The translations under genes and the position numbers were made by a program. A stretch of DNA of 37,875 nt from Verrucomicrobiota bacterium (GTDB taxonomy: Bacteria > Verrucomicrobiota > Verrucomicrobiia > Limisphaerales > JADLHS01): assembly GCA_025350905.1 (NCBI GenBank), contig JANXWY010000428.1, forward strand, positions 1-37,875. Reading direction: 5' to 3'. The notes below the pieces were generated by a model. It worked only from the letters and a program-made list of their open reading frames with translations, made no database searches and had not been told where the DNA came from. Each line of letters begins with the position of its first letter. Position 1 is the stretch's first letter. Shown here piece after piece: positions 9,396 to 18,635 of this stretch.

Positions 9396-10202
9396 CTAAT
9401 CGTAACCCGTATGCACATCGCCGCCCGTGTTGGGCTGGTCGGTGTTCAATTTACCATCCGGGCCATAGCTGAACCAATTCGGGTCATAGCGGCGAGACGG
9501 CGGCTGGGAGTTTTGACGGAAAGCGACCTTGAAGCTGGCGGCATGAAAATCACCATAGATCGCATTGATCGTCGGCTGATTGGTGGGATAGCGATCATTC
9601 AAGCGCTTGTAGTGGTAGTCAAAATCCTCGTGATAGACCACCTGGGCGGACGGCTTGCAAAAACCCGAATCTTTGAGACCCGGAAATTGACAGGTATTCC
9701 ACCAGATGACGAAGCGATAGCGATAGGAAGTGAAATCACTGTCCTTTACGGGATCCGACGGCTTTTGCACCTTGTCGCTGGGACACCAAAAGGAACGATG
9801 GTTCCCCACGTTCAACAACTTCGCCACGCCGCCATAGGTGTCGGTCTGGGGCACGCTGTTGGCGGCCGAGGCATAATCGCCGGCCTTGGCTCCGAAACTG
9901 AGCGCCGAGGGAATCTTGCCCTGATTGCCATCCGTGTAGAGCGCCAAGGCCAGGCCGATCTGTTTCAAGTTGTTCAGGCAGGAGACGCCTTGTGCCTTGT
10001 TCTTGGCTTTTGAAAGTGCCGGCAACAACATGGCCGCCAGGATGGCAATAATGGCAATCACCACCAGCAACTCGATCAACGTAAATCCCGCTTTCCCGAC
10101 ACTAACTTGCGAGCCAAAACGATGGGGACGTGGACGCTTGTCGCGGCAGATTTTCATTGGTACTGGCCCTATCATTCTAGCTCCGCTTGGTGAACGCAAC
10201 AA
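9396..10202 (-). CDS. Type II secretion/type IV pilin-like prepilin (N-terminal methylation motif protein)
   Basis: [60 protein letters not shown]. Confidence 0.92.
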   Translation of the reverse strand: MLRSPSGARMIGPVPMKICRDKRPRPHRFGSQVSVGKAGFTLIELLVVIAIIAILAAMLLPALSKAKNKAQGVSCLNNLKQIGLALALYTDGNQGKIPSALSFGAKAGDYASAANSVPQTDTYGGVAKLLNVGNHRSFWCPSDKVQKPSDPVKDSDFTSYRYRFVIWWNTCQFPGLKDSGFCKPSAQVVYHEDFDYHYKRLNDRYPTNQPTINAIYGDFHAASFKVAFRQNSQPPSRRYDPNWFSYGPDGKLNTDQPNTGGDVHTGYD

Positions 10203-10489
10203 AAACCTTACCCATTTTTTTGCTGGCTGGTAGCAGGAAGATTGACCCTCCTGACGCTATGCCGGCTGTCGGCAGCGCTGGCTTTTACGCAACCGATTTC
10301 GCCAACCGCCGGCTTTGATTCCCAATTCTGGTCCGGCGACATTCTGAATCGCCTGGAAACGCGCCGGATCGGAGATCGGCGCTCGGCAAGTAAACGACGA
10401 GCGGCGGCCGCATCAAGTTGCAACCCCGCCCGCCAAGCCCGGAATTCATTCTTGAGCGCTTCGTCTGCCTGAGGCAATGTGCTGTAGCG

Positions 10490-11842
10490 ATGCCACCTAA
10501 TTTAATGCGGTTGCTCGCCGGCGTTTTCGTCGGCGGGGCGGTCCTCCACGCGGCGGCGCAGGTCAACTGGCCGCAGTTCCGGGGCGATCAATCACTCGGC
10601 GTGGCTACCAACCAAAATCTGCCCACGACCTGGAGTCCCACGCAAAATATCGCCTGGAAAACCGCGGTGCCCGGGTTCGGCTGGTCTTCGCCGGTGGTTT
10701 GGGGCGACCAGATTTTTATCACGTCCGTCGTCCGGGATGGCGACGTCGAGCCGCCCAAGAAAGGACTCTATTTTGGCGGCGAACGGCGGACGCCGTCCAC
10801 AAACACTCAGCATTGGATGGTTTTCAGTTTCGATTGGCAGACGGGCAAAACCAACTGGGCGAAGGAAGTCCACGCCGCCGCCCCCGCCACCTCTGTTCAT
10901 TTGAAAAATACCTACGCCTCGGAAACGCCGGTGACCGACGGGGAACACGTTTACGCTTACTTCGGAAACCTTGGACTTTTCTGTCTCGATCGGGACGGCA
11001 AGGAAGTGTGGTCGCAAAAACTGGGGCCATTCAAGACGCGGGCCGGCTGGGGCACCGCCGCCTCGCCCGTGTTGCACCGGGATCGAATCTTCATCGTCAA
11101 TGACAACGACGAAAAATCCTTTCTCGTCGCGTTCAACAAAAAGACGGGCGAACAACTCTGGCGCGTCGAGCGCGATGAGAAGAGCAACTGGGCCACGCCG
11201 TTCGTCTGGGAAAACGGACAGCGCACCGAGTTAATCGTGCCCGGCACCAAGCGCGTTCGCTCCTACGATCTCGACGGTAAACTGCTCTGGGAATTCGGCG
11301 GGATGTCCTCCATTGTCATTCCGACACCGTTCGCGAAATTCGGGTTGCTCTATGTCTGTTCCGGTTATGTCGGCGACAAAACCCGCCCGGTGTTTGCCAT
11401 TCGGCCAGGGGCAACCGGGGACATCAGCCTCAAAGACGGTGAAATTAGCAATCCATTCATCGCGTGGTACGAAAAAACCGCCGCGCCGTACAATCCCTCG
11501 CCCCTTGTCTATGGCGATTACTTCTACGTGTTGTTTGATTTCGGTTTTCTAAGCTGTCGCGACGCCCGGTCCGGCAAGGAGATTTACGATAAGCAGCGCA
11601 TCAACCTCGAAGGAACTTCCGGTTTCACTGCCTCGCCGTGGGCGTACGGCGACAAGATTTTTTGCCTGAGCGAGGAGGGTGACACGTTCGTGTTCCAAGC
11701 CGGCTCGGACTACAAATTGATCGGCAAGAATAGTCTGGGCGAAATGTGCATGGCCACGCCGGCAATCGCCCGGGACAGCCTCCTCCTCCGTACGGCCGGC
11801 AATCTTTATCGCATCAGAAATGTCGCAACGGCGAGCCCCTAG
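10490..11842 (+). CDS. PQQ-binding-like beta-propeller repeat protein
   Basis: NWPQFRGDQSLGVATNQNLPTTWSPTQNIAWKTAVPGFGWSSPVVWGDQIFIT and repeated propeller blades; signal peptide after MPPNLMRLLAGVFVGG. Confidence 0.88.
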   Translation: MPPNLMRLLAGVFVGGAVLHAAAQVNWPQFRGDQSLGVATNQNLPTTWSPTQNIAWKTAVPGFGWSSPVVWGDQIFITSVVRDGDVEPPKKGLYFGGERRTPSTNTQHWMVFSFDWQTGKTNWAKEVHAAAPATSVHLKNTYASETPVTDGEHVYAYFGNLGLFCLDRDGKEVWSQKLGPFKTRAGWGTAASPVLHRDRIFIVNDNDEKSFLVAFNKKTGEQLWRVERDEKSNWATPFVWENGQRTELIVPGTKRVRSYDLDGKLLWEFGGMSSIVIPTPFAKFGLLYVCSGYVGDKTRPVFAIRPGATGDISLKDGEISNPFIAWYEKTAAPYNPSPLVYGDYFYVLFDFGFLSCRDARSGKEIYDKQRINLEGTSGFTASPWAYGDKIFCLSEEGDTFVFQAGSDYKLIGKNSLGEMCMATPAIARDSLLLRTAGNLYRIRNVATASP

Positions 11843-11985
11843 CTCGACCTCGAGCGAGGCCACCAACCCCCGATCGCTCCACGACCGGCGCCGAAAGATT
11901 TGCCACGGCGAGTCGTAGCCAGCCCTACCCGGGCAAAGCGTTGTGGCGATGGAACGGCAACCTGGGCCTTACTGGATGCCGCACC

Positions 11986-13356
11986 TTACAGCAAGGACTG
12001 CGGCGCAGTTTCCAGCGGGGCGACGGCCGCCAACGTTTTTCCGTCGGCGCCGCCGCCGAGTTCGGCGAGCCGCTCGCCCGCCGGTCGCACCCGCGATTGA
12101 AAACTCGCCGACGCCTTGTTGTACGCATCGTTGGCTTTTTCCAGGCCATCGCGGATCCGTTCGAAATGTTCGGTGAATGTCACCACCCGCGCATAAAGTT
12201 CCCGAGCCGATTCGGCGATCTTCTGGGCGTTCTCCGTTTGCGCGTGTTGCTGCCAGCTCACGCTCACCGACCGCAACAGCGCGATGAGGGATGCCGGTGT
12301 CGCCAGCAGGATTCGCTTGTTGGCCGCCCAAACGATCAGGTCGCGGTCGCCTTCAAGCGCCGCGCTGAACAGGGATTCCGCCGGCAGAAACAACACCACG
12401 TAATCCAGCGCCTGGGGGAACTGGCGCGGATAGTCCCGGTCGGCCAGGGCCTTGATCGTGGCTTTGAGTTTGCCCGCGTGGGCGGCGAGCGATTCGGCCC
12501 GCTTCGTGGGATCGGCCACTTCGAGCGCACTGAGAAAATCCAACTCCGGTACTTTCGCATCCACGATGATGAATCGATCGCCCGGCAATCGCACAATGAG
12601 ATCGGGACGTTTATCCGCGTCATCCCCGGACTTCTGCTCGGTGAAATCGCAATGCGCGCTCATGCCCGCCGCCTCGACCACCCGCCGCAACGTCTCCTCC
12701 CCCCAGCGCCCGCGCGCTTGATTCGACTTGAGCACGGACCGGAATTGCGCGGTCTCGACGGCCAATAACTGGGAGGAAGCAGCGAGCGCCGTGAGTTGTT
12801 CCTTCACTTTGCCCAGCGAGTCGGCTTGGGCCGTCTCACTTTGTTGAAGGCGCTTCTGGTAGGTGTCCAGCTGTTGCTTGAGTGGTTCGACCAAGCCTTT
12901 GATCGCCTCCTGTCGCTGCGCGAGGTCACCCTTGGCCGTCTCCTGAAATTTGCCAAAGCTTTGCTCTGCCAGGCGCAGGAACTCCGGCGCCGTTTGCTTG
13001 AGCGCATCGGCGCTCAAAGCTTTGAAGGCCTCGCGCAAATCCACCAGCGCCTTCGCCTGCGACTCTCGGGCGTCCGCCAACGCGCGTTCATGCAGCGCCC
13101 GTTGATCCGCCAGCAGTCGTTCCGCGCTCGTTTGATTAGCCTGGGCGGTGGCGAGCGAGGTCTTGATTCCGACCAGTTCGGCGCGACTCTGGCTCAACTC
13201 GCCTTCCCGTTGGGTGAGCTGCTGCCGGAGCTCTTGCTCCAACCGCTGGTCCGCCGGAGCGGCCACCTGCTTGCCGCGCGCGAGCAACCAGCCGATGAGC
13301 AGGCCGAGACCGCCACCGACCAGGAATGCGAGCAAAAGTTGGAATCCAAGCGGCAT
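11986..13356 (-). CDS. rmuC: DNA recombination protein RmuC
   Basis: N-terminal TM, coiled coil, then ARGRWGEETLRRVVEAAGMSAHCDFTEQKS, RPDLIVRLPGDRFIIVDAKVPELDFL, VVLFLPAESLFSAAL. Confidence 0.95.
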   Translation of the reverse strand: MPLGFQLLLAFLVGGGLGLLIGWLLARGKQVAAPADQRLEQELRQQLTQREGELSQSRAELVGIKTSLATAQANQTSAERLLADQRALHERALADARESQAKALVDLREAFKALSADALKQTAPEFLRLAEQSFGKFQETAKGDLAQRQEAIKGLVEPLKQQLDTYQKRLQQSETAQADSLGKVKEQLTALAASSQLLAVETAQFRSVLKSNQARGRWGEETLRRVVEAAGMSAHCDFTEQKSGDDADKRPDLIVRLPGDRFIIVDAKVPELDFLSALEVADPTKRAESLAAHAGKLKATIKALADRDYPRQFPQALDYVVLFLPAESLFSAALEGDRDLIVWAANKRILLATPASLIALLRSVSVSWQQHAQTENAQKIAESARELYARVVTFTEHFERIRDGLEKANDAYNKASASFQSRVRPAGERLAELGGGADGKTLAAVAPLETAPQSLL

Positions 13357-13368
13357 TGTTTTTTTATC

Positions 13369-13448
13369 GTAGGAGACAACGTGAGGCGGCTATGACTTTC
13401 CTCTGCCCTCCGACTTCTGCGTTTGAGCCTCCTTACGTCGGCTGCGAC
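13369..13448. repeat. Imperfect inverted repeat, about 23-bp arms, between rmuC and ridA
   Basis: GTAGGAGACAACGTGAGGCGGCT (13369-13391) versus AGCCTCCTTACGTCGGCTGCGAC (13426-13448). Confidence 0.65.
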
Positions 13449-13454
13449 AAATGA

Positions 13455-13838
13455 TTAAAAGTGCGCCACGATTTCGATCTCCACGCTTGCGCCCTTGGGC
13501 AGTGCGGCGACCTGGATCGTTGAACGCGCCGGAAAATCACCCGTGAAATATTTGGCGTAAATCTCGTTCATGCCCGCGAAGTTCGCGAGGTCGGTCAGGA
13601 ACACCGTACTTTTCACCACGTTCGCGAAGGTCAGCTTCTGGTCGTCGAGAATCGCCTTCACATTTTCCAGCACGCGCTCGGTTTGCACCTTGATGTCGCC
13701 GGCAACCAAATTGCCGTCGGCCGGGCTGATGGGAATCTGTCCGGCGCAAAACAACAGGTCACCGACGCGCACGGCATGGTTATACGGCCCGACGGCCGTG
13801 GGTGATTTCGCAGGTTTGATGATGGTTTTAGTAGCCAT
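13455..13838 (-). CDS. ridA: RidA family protein (reactive intermediate/imine deaminase)
   Basis: PTAVGPYNHAVRVGDLLFCAGQIPISP...RVLENVKAILDDQKLTFANVVKSTVFLTDLANFAGMNEIYAKYF...ARSTIQVAALPKGASVEIEIVAHF. Confidence 0.94.
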   Translation of the reverse strand: MATKTIIKPAKSPTAVGPYNHAVRVGDLLFCAGQIPISPADGNLVAGDIKVQTERVLENVKAILDDQKLTFANVVKSTVFLTDLANFAGMNEIYAKYFTGDFPARSTIQVAALPKGASVEIEIVAHF

Positions 13839-13928
13839 AAAGTTCGCTCAGATTGAACTGGATGCGGTGAAGCGGTGGCAAGATTAAACGTACCAGCCGC
13901 CCCAGCCATGTGGCGCGGGATATGGGAT

Positions 13929-14702
13929 TCATTCCGCGCCAGGCGGGCCGACACGTTCGGCGATCTGGTAGCGGATCATTCGCTTTTTCATCCAGCGCAC
14001 GGCCAGCAGATCGCCAAAGGATTTGAACAATCGATTCCACACGCCGTAATGAGCCTCGCCCGCCGTGCGCGGGTGATGACGGATGGCGACCTCCGCGACG
14101 GTGAAGCCTTCCATCTTGATGAGCGTCGGCAGAAAACGATGCGCGCCGTTGAAGAACTTGACGTCTGCGATGCATTCGCGTTTGAAGGCGCGGTAACAAC
14201 ACCCGGCGTCGCTGATTGTTTCACCGGAGAGTTGATTCCGCACCCAGTTGGCAATCTTGGACGAGGCAATCCGGATGAAATTATCGCCGTGGCGCCGGGC
14301 GGCGACGCGCGAACCGCAGACGCAATCGGCCCGTTGCAAACCGGCCAGCAGGTTCGGCAAATCCGCGGGGTCATTCTGTAAATCCGCGTCGAGCGTGACG
14401 ATTATGTCTCCTTGCGCGGCCTTCATGCCGGCCCAGAGCGCCGCCGATTGCCCGGATTGGCGGGTGAAGCGCTGGGCGCGCAAGCGCGGTTCGGTCGCCG
14501 CGATTTTTTGCAGCAAGGCCCAACTGCCATCACTGCTGGCATCATCCGTGACGAGAATTTCGAACGGCCGCCCCAAAGGATTGAGCGCCGCACCAATGGC
14601 CGCGACCAGCGGTTGCAAATTATCCTGTTCGTTGTGGCACGGCAGTACGACGCTGATCTCAACCATGTTGGTGACGTTCATCCGGAATTCGGCTGCGGAC
14701 AT
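13929..14702 (-). CDS. Glycosyltransferase family 2 (DPM1/ArnC-like)
   Basis: ISVVLPCHNEQDNLQPLVAAI, ILVTDDASSDGSW, DIIVTLDADLQNDPADLPNLL, DAGCCYRAFKRE. Confidence 0.93.
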   Translation of the reverse strand: MSAAEFRMNVTNMVEISVVLPCHNEQDNLQPLVAAIGAALNPLGRPFEILVTDDASSDGSWALLQKIAATEPRLRAQRFTRQSGQSAALWAGMKAAQGDIIVTLDADLQNDPADLPNLLAGLQRADCVCGSRVAARRHGDNFIRIASSKIANWVRNQLSGETISDAGCCYRAFKRECIADVKFFNGAHRFLPTLIKMEGFTVAEVAIRHHPRTAGEAHYGVWNRLFKSFGDLLAVRWMKKRMIRYQIAERVGPPGAE

Positions 14703-14865
14703 CTTGCTGCCAGCGCTTTGCTGGGGGCAAGCGCAGATTCAACGGCCGGGCCGGGCTTTTGCCGCGCCAGTGCGCCCCAACGTTGCCCAGAATTTTTTTG
14801 ACAAGTCCGCAGGAATAGTGTTTCCTTCTCCCCGACGGAATGAAAACTGCGATTAATAAAATGCA

Positions 14866-15004
14866 AAAGCCGATGTGCGTCGGCGGGTGTACGTCCCGAT
14901 GGACGCGTCACTCTCTCGGCTTTGGCATCGCGGGCTTGAGTTCCTGATTAACGAACCCAACTTTTTCAAGAAACCCGCGATTGCCAGTCAATCGCGGGTT
15001 TTTT
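14866..15004 (+). promoter_or_regulatory. Candidate transcription attenuator/riboswitch-like leader RNA upstream of orphan gene
   Basis: 5' long hairpin closed by AAAGCCGA (14866-14873)/TCGGCTTT (14916-14923). Antiterminator-type pairing GGC-ATCGCGGG-CTTGA (14924-14939) with TCAAG-aaa-CCCGCGAT-t-GCC (14966-14985) is mutually exclusive with the terminator stem 14972-15000. No known riboswitch class recognised. Confidence 0.7.
14972..15004 (+). terminator. Rho-independent terminator
   Basis: AACCCGCGATTG-CCAGT-CAATCGCGGGTT, 12-bp perfect stem, 5-nt loop, followed by TTTTGTTTG. Confidence 0.92.
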
Positions 15005-15046
15005 GTTTGTATCCAAGAGAATCAACCAGTTTCAGCGAAAGGAAAA

Positions 15047-15394
15047 ATGATGAAGACGAACGACAACCGGAGCGCGACACCATTCGCTCCGGCGACGCTA
15101 TTGGCGCCGCCCGGACTCGCGGGCGGGGCGTTCCGGGGAATGGCCGCGACGGAGCTGGACCAGCTCAAGAACCGCTTGCTCGCCCGGGAGCTGGACCGCA
15201 CCACCAACCTCGAACAGAACGTAGGTTTACAACGCGCCGCCAATGACGCCGCCGCGCTCGCATGGCTCACCCCGTACCCGCTGCTGCTCTTACCGGTGCT
15301 CTTCGAGGAAAAGGCGCGGGCGGCGCGGCTCAAGGTTGGCCGCCAAGCCCTCATCCGGGAACGCAGCACCGGTTTGCTGTCGCTGGCCGAATGA
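15047..15394 (+). CDS. Hypothetical protein (115 aa) downstream of the attenuator
   Basis: RBS-like AAAGGA just before ATGATG; MMKTNDNRSATPFAPATLLAPPGLAGG...ELDQLKNRLLARELDRTTNLEQNVGLQRAANDAAALAWLTPYPLLLLPVLFEEKARAARLKVGRQALIRERSTGLLSLAE. Confidence 0.65.
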   Translation: MMKTNDNRSATPFAPATLLAPPGLAGGAFRGMAATELDQLKNRLLARELDRTTNLEQNVGLQRAANDAAALAWLTPYPLLLLPVLFEEKARAARLKVGRQALIRERSTGLLSLAE

Positions 15395-15446
15395 ACCCGG
15401 GCCCAAGAATTCCACGCCCTGCGGCAGGAAGTAGTCCGATCGGGCT

Positions 15447-15477
15447 GGGAGCGGCGTTTCGCCCGCCGCTCCCTTTT
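15447..15477 (+). terminator. Rho-independent terminator after the orphan gene
   Basis: GGGAGCGGCG-TTTCGCC-CGCCGCTCCC-TTTT, 10-bp perfect stem. Confidence 0.75.
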
Positions 15478-15621
15478 GCCCTCGGGCGATTCGAGGCCGA
15501 TCGGCCGCAACTCGGCAATTCTCATTTTGCGCCGGAGCGCGGCTGTGTCGGCCTCGACCAGCCGCACTCCTCAAGATGAAAAACACTGCCGCCACCGGGA
15601 TTTGATTGACCAGAATTCGAT

Positions 15622-16905
15622 TTGCCGCAAATGCTTGCTGCCATGCCCGACGCTGTCATTGCACCCAACCCTTGGATGATGTTGCCCTTTGGTATCTTGC
15701 TCGGGGCCATCGCGCTGGCGCCGTTGTGGTTTGCGGACTGGTGGGCCAAACATTACGCGAAAGTCACCGGCGCCCTCGCCGCCGTGACGCTGGGCTATTA
15801 CTTGTTCGACCTGCACGCCGGTCCGCGCGTGCTCGCCGTGGCGCACGAATATGTGAGCTTCATTGCGCTCATTGGCGCGCTGTTCGTGGTGGCGGGTGGC
15901 ATCCATATCTCGGTCAAAGGCGAAGCGACCCCTTGGGTGAACGTGATGTTTCTACTGTTTGGCGCGGGGTTGGCGAATGTGCTGGGCACAACCGGGGCTT
16001 CGATGCTGCTGATTCGACCTTGGATGCGGATGAACAAGTACCGGGTCACCGCGCATCACATTGTCTTTTTCATTTTCATTATTTCCAACGTGGGCGGCTG
16101 CCTGACGCCGATCGGCGATCCGCCGTTATTCCTCGGCTTCTTGAAAGGGATCCCCTTTTGGTGGGTGGCGGAGCACTGCTGGCCGATGTGGGCGACCGGC
16201 GTGGGTATCTTATTGGCCATGTTTTTCGTGGTGGACAGCTTGAATTTTCGCCGGGCGCCGCAGCCGATTCGCGAAAGGGAAACCGCGCGCGAGCATTGGC
16301 GGATTGATGGGTGGCCCAACGTTGGTTTTCTGGCGGCGATTCTGGGTGCCGTGTTCATCAAAGAACCATTGTTTTTGCGCGAGGCCCTCATGGTGGCAGC
16401 GGCGATGGGTTCTTACTTTACCACGGGAAAGCCAGTGCATGCGGCCAACCATTTCAATTTTCATCCCATCCGGGAAGTGGCCATTCTGTTTCTCGGCATC
16501 TTCGCCACGATGATGCCAGCGTTGGATTGGTTGCAGCTCAATGCCGCGAAACTGGGCGCGCCGACGCCCGCCTTTTTCTTCTGGGGCAGCGGCGGCCTTT
16601 CCAGCGTGCTCGACAACGCGCCGACCTATTTGAGCTTTCTGAGCGCCTTGATGGGGGCGGCGCAGGATTCGAACATGCAACACCTGCTGTCGACGCAAGC
16701 CGCCAATCTGGTCGCCATCAGCGTGGGCGCGGTGTTTTTCGGCGCGAATACCTACATCGGCAACGGCCCGAATTTCATGGTCAAGGCCATCGCCGACCAG
16801 CAAAAAGTCCGGACCCCAACCTTCCTGGGCTACCTATTCCGGTTCACGCTGCCGTTCATGGGCCCGATGTTATTGGTCGTTTGGTGGCGGTTCTTCCGGG
16901 GCTAA
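15622..16905 (+). CDS. Sodium:proton antiporter, NhaD/CitMHS-like
   Basis: Polytopic membrane protein; GGCLTPIGDPPLFLGFLKGIPFWW, SVLDNAPTYLSFL, GAVFFGANTYIGNGPNFMVKAIA. Start could be 15622, 15634 or 15643. Confidence 0.88.
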   Translation: MPQMLAAMPDAVIAPNPWMMLPFGILLGAIALAPLWFADWWAKHYAKVTGALAAVTLGYYLFDLHAGPRVLAVAHEYVSFIALIGALFVVAGGIHISVKGEATPWVNVMFLLFGAGLANVLGTTGASMLLIRPWMRMNKYRVTAHHIVFFIFIISNVGGCLTPIGDPPLFLGFLKGIPFWWVAEHCWPMWATGVGILLAMFFVVDSLNFRRAPQPIRERETAREHWRIDGWPNVGFLAAILGAVFIKEPLFLREALMVAAAMGSYFTTGKPVHAANHFNFHPIREVAILFLGIFATMMPALDWLQLNAAKLGAPTPAFFFWGSGGLSSVLDNAPTYLSFLSALMGAAQDSNMQHLLSTQAANLVAISVGAVFFGANTYIGNGPNFMVKAIADQQKVRTPTFLGYLFRFTLPFMGPMLLVVWWRFFRG

Positions 16906-16951
16906 AGATTTTCTCGAACCCAACCATGCCAAGCTGGTAACCTAATGTTTT

Positions 16952-18628
16952 ATGAGTGAGACCCCGACGTCACCGAAGCCAACGCACAACGAGATCATCA
17001 AGGCGGCGATCCCAACCCTCGCCGGCACCATTGCGGCCACGCTCGCGGATCCGAAGGCCGACCACTTCTCCGAGGACGACAATCAGTTCCTCAAGTTTCA
17101 CGGCTCGTATCAGCAGGACGATCGTGACCTGCGCAAGACGGGCAAAAAATACATCATGATGATCCGGGGTCGGATTCCGGGTGGGGTGATGACGGCCAGG
17201 CAATGGTGCGTGTTCGACGAGCTCGCGACGACGTACGGCAATAATACGCTGCGCATCACCACCCGGCAGAGCATCCAGTTCCACGGCGTGCTCAAGGGAA
17301 ATCTGCGACCGCTCATCAAAAGGATTAACGACTCGCTCCTCTCCACTCTCGCCGCCTGCGGGGATGTAAACCGCAACGTCCTCGCCCCGCCGACCCCCGC
17401 TTACACCCAGGCGCGCGAACAGGTTTTCCAAGATTGCCACCAAGTCGCGCTGGCGCTCGCACCCCAGACCAAGGCGTATCACTCGATCTGGATTGATGGC
17501 GTGCAACTCGACAACGAGGACGCGGTGAACCAGAACTTTGTGGACCCGCTCTACGGCAAAACTTATCTGCCGCGGAAATTCAAAATCGCGTTCGTCATTC
17601 CACCGGTGAACGACCTGGACGTTTTCACCAACTGCCTCGGCTTCATCGCCGTCGTCGAGAACGATCAGCTCGTCGGTTACAACCTCGCGGTCGGCGGCGG
17701 CATGGGACGCAGCCATGGGAACACTGTGACGTACCCGCGCCTCGCGGATGTGATTGGCTTTTTCCCGCCGGACAAACTTGTGGCCGTGGCAAAAGCGGTG
17801 TTGACGATTCATCGCGATTTCGGCGACCGCACCGACCGCAAGCACGCCCGGCTGAAATATGTCGTCGCCGAGCGCGGCGTGGATTTCATGCGCGCCGAAG
17901 TGAACCAGCGCGCCGGCCTCACGCTGGCCGCTGCGCGGCCCTATCGGTTCACGACGATGAGTGATCTCTACGGTTGGCGGAAGGCGGTGGATGGCACTTG
18001 GTTCCTCGGCCTGTTCGTCGAGATGGGTCGCGTGAAGGACGCGCAAAAAACCGCACTGCGCCAGGTGGCGGAAAAATGTGCCGGCATCGAGTTCCGTTTG
18101 TCGGCGAATCAAAACGTGATTCTGGCAAACGTGACGGAAGCCGACAAAACCGTCATCAATGCGCTGCTGGCGGCGCACGGAGTGAAGACGGAAAATCAGG
18201 CGTCGGTGTTGCTCGCCGCCTCGATGGCGTGCCCCGCCCTGCCCACCTGCGGCCTGGCCCTGGCGGAATCCGAACGCATGTTGCCCGGTTTGATCGAGCG
18301 CCTTGAAAAACTCTGCGCCGACCTCGGCCTCGGCGGCGAGGAAATCATCATCCGCTCGACCGGTTGTCCGAACGGGTGCGCCCGACCGTACATGGCGGAG
18401 ATCGCGTTCGTTGGCAAAGCGCCCGGCCGCTATCAAGTCTGGCTCGGCGGCAATGCGTCCGGCACGCGCCTCAACCGCGTCTGGAAAGACATGATGAAAG
18501 ACGCCGACATCGAAAACGAACTCCGCCCCGTGCTCGCGCAATACGCCAAGGAACGTAATGGCAACGAACGTTTCGGCGACTGGTGCGACCGGGAGTTGCT
18601 GAAGGAGCCGGCCACTGCAACCCGCTAG
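16952..18628 (+). CDS. cysI: Assimilatory sulfite reductase hemoprotein (nitrite/sulfite reductase family)
   Basis: LRITTRQSIQFHGVLKGNL, CGDVNRNV, MACPALPTCGLALAESER, RSTGCPNGCARPYMAEIAFVGKAPGRYQVWLGG (siroheme/4Fe-4S ligands). Confidence 0.93.
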   Translation: MSETPTSPKPTHNEIIKAAIPTLAGTIAATLADPKADHFSEDDNQFLKFHGSYQQDDRDLRKTGKKYIMMIRGRIPGGVMTARQWCVFDELATTYGNNTLRITTRQSIQFHGVLKGNLRPLIKRINDSLLSTLAACGDVNRNVLAPPTPAYTQAREQVFQDCHQVALALAPQTKAYHSIWIDGVQLDNEDAVNQNFVDPLYGKTYLPRKFKIAFVIPPVNDLDVFTNCLGFIAVVENDQLVGYNLAVGGGMGRSHGNTVTYPRLADVIGFFPPDKLVAVAKAVLTIHRDFGDRTDRKHARLKYVVAERGVDFMRAEVNQRAGLTLAAARPYRFTTMSDLYGWRKAVDGTWFLGLFVEMGRVKDAQKTALRQVAEKCAGIEFRLSANQNVILANVTEADKTVINALLAAHGVKTENQASVLLAASMACPALPTCGLALAESERMLPGLIERLEKLCADLGLGGEEIIIRSTGCPNGCARPYMAEIAFVGKAPGRYQVWLGGNASGTRLNRVWKDMMKDADIENELRPVLAQYAKERNGNERFGDWCDRELLKEPATATR

Positions 18629-18635
18629 CGCCATC

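Noticed and set aside
9339-10013. 224-aa + strand ORF
   Set aside because: Antisense of the clear pseudopilin gene.
11746-12768. 340-aa + strand ORF
   Set aside because: Shadow of rmuC on the opposite strand; composition is repetitive Arg/Gly/His/Leu.
14798-14821. TTGACA promoter-like hexamer upstream of the attenuator
   Set aside because: No convincing -10 box at 16-18 bp spacing, so not called as a promoter.
14875-15246. 123-aa + strand ORF spanning the attenuator
   Set aside because: Would translate through the terminator stem and out of frame into 15047; a short leader peptide in this region (MDASLSRLWHRGLEFLIN...) is conceivable but shows no run of regulatory codons.
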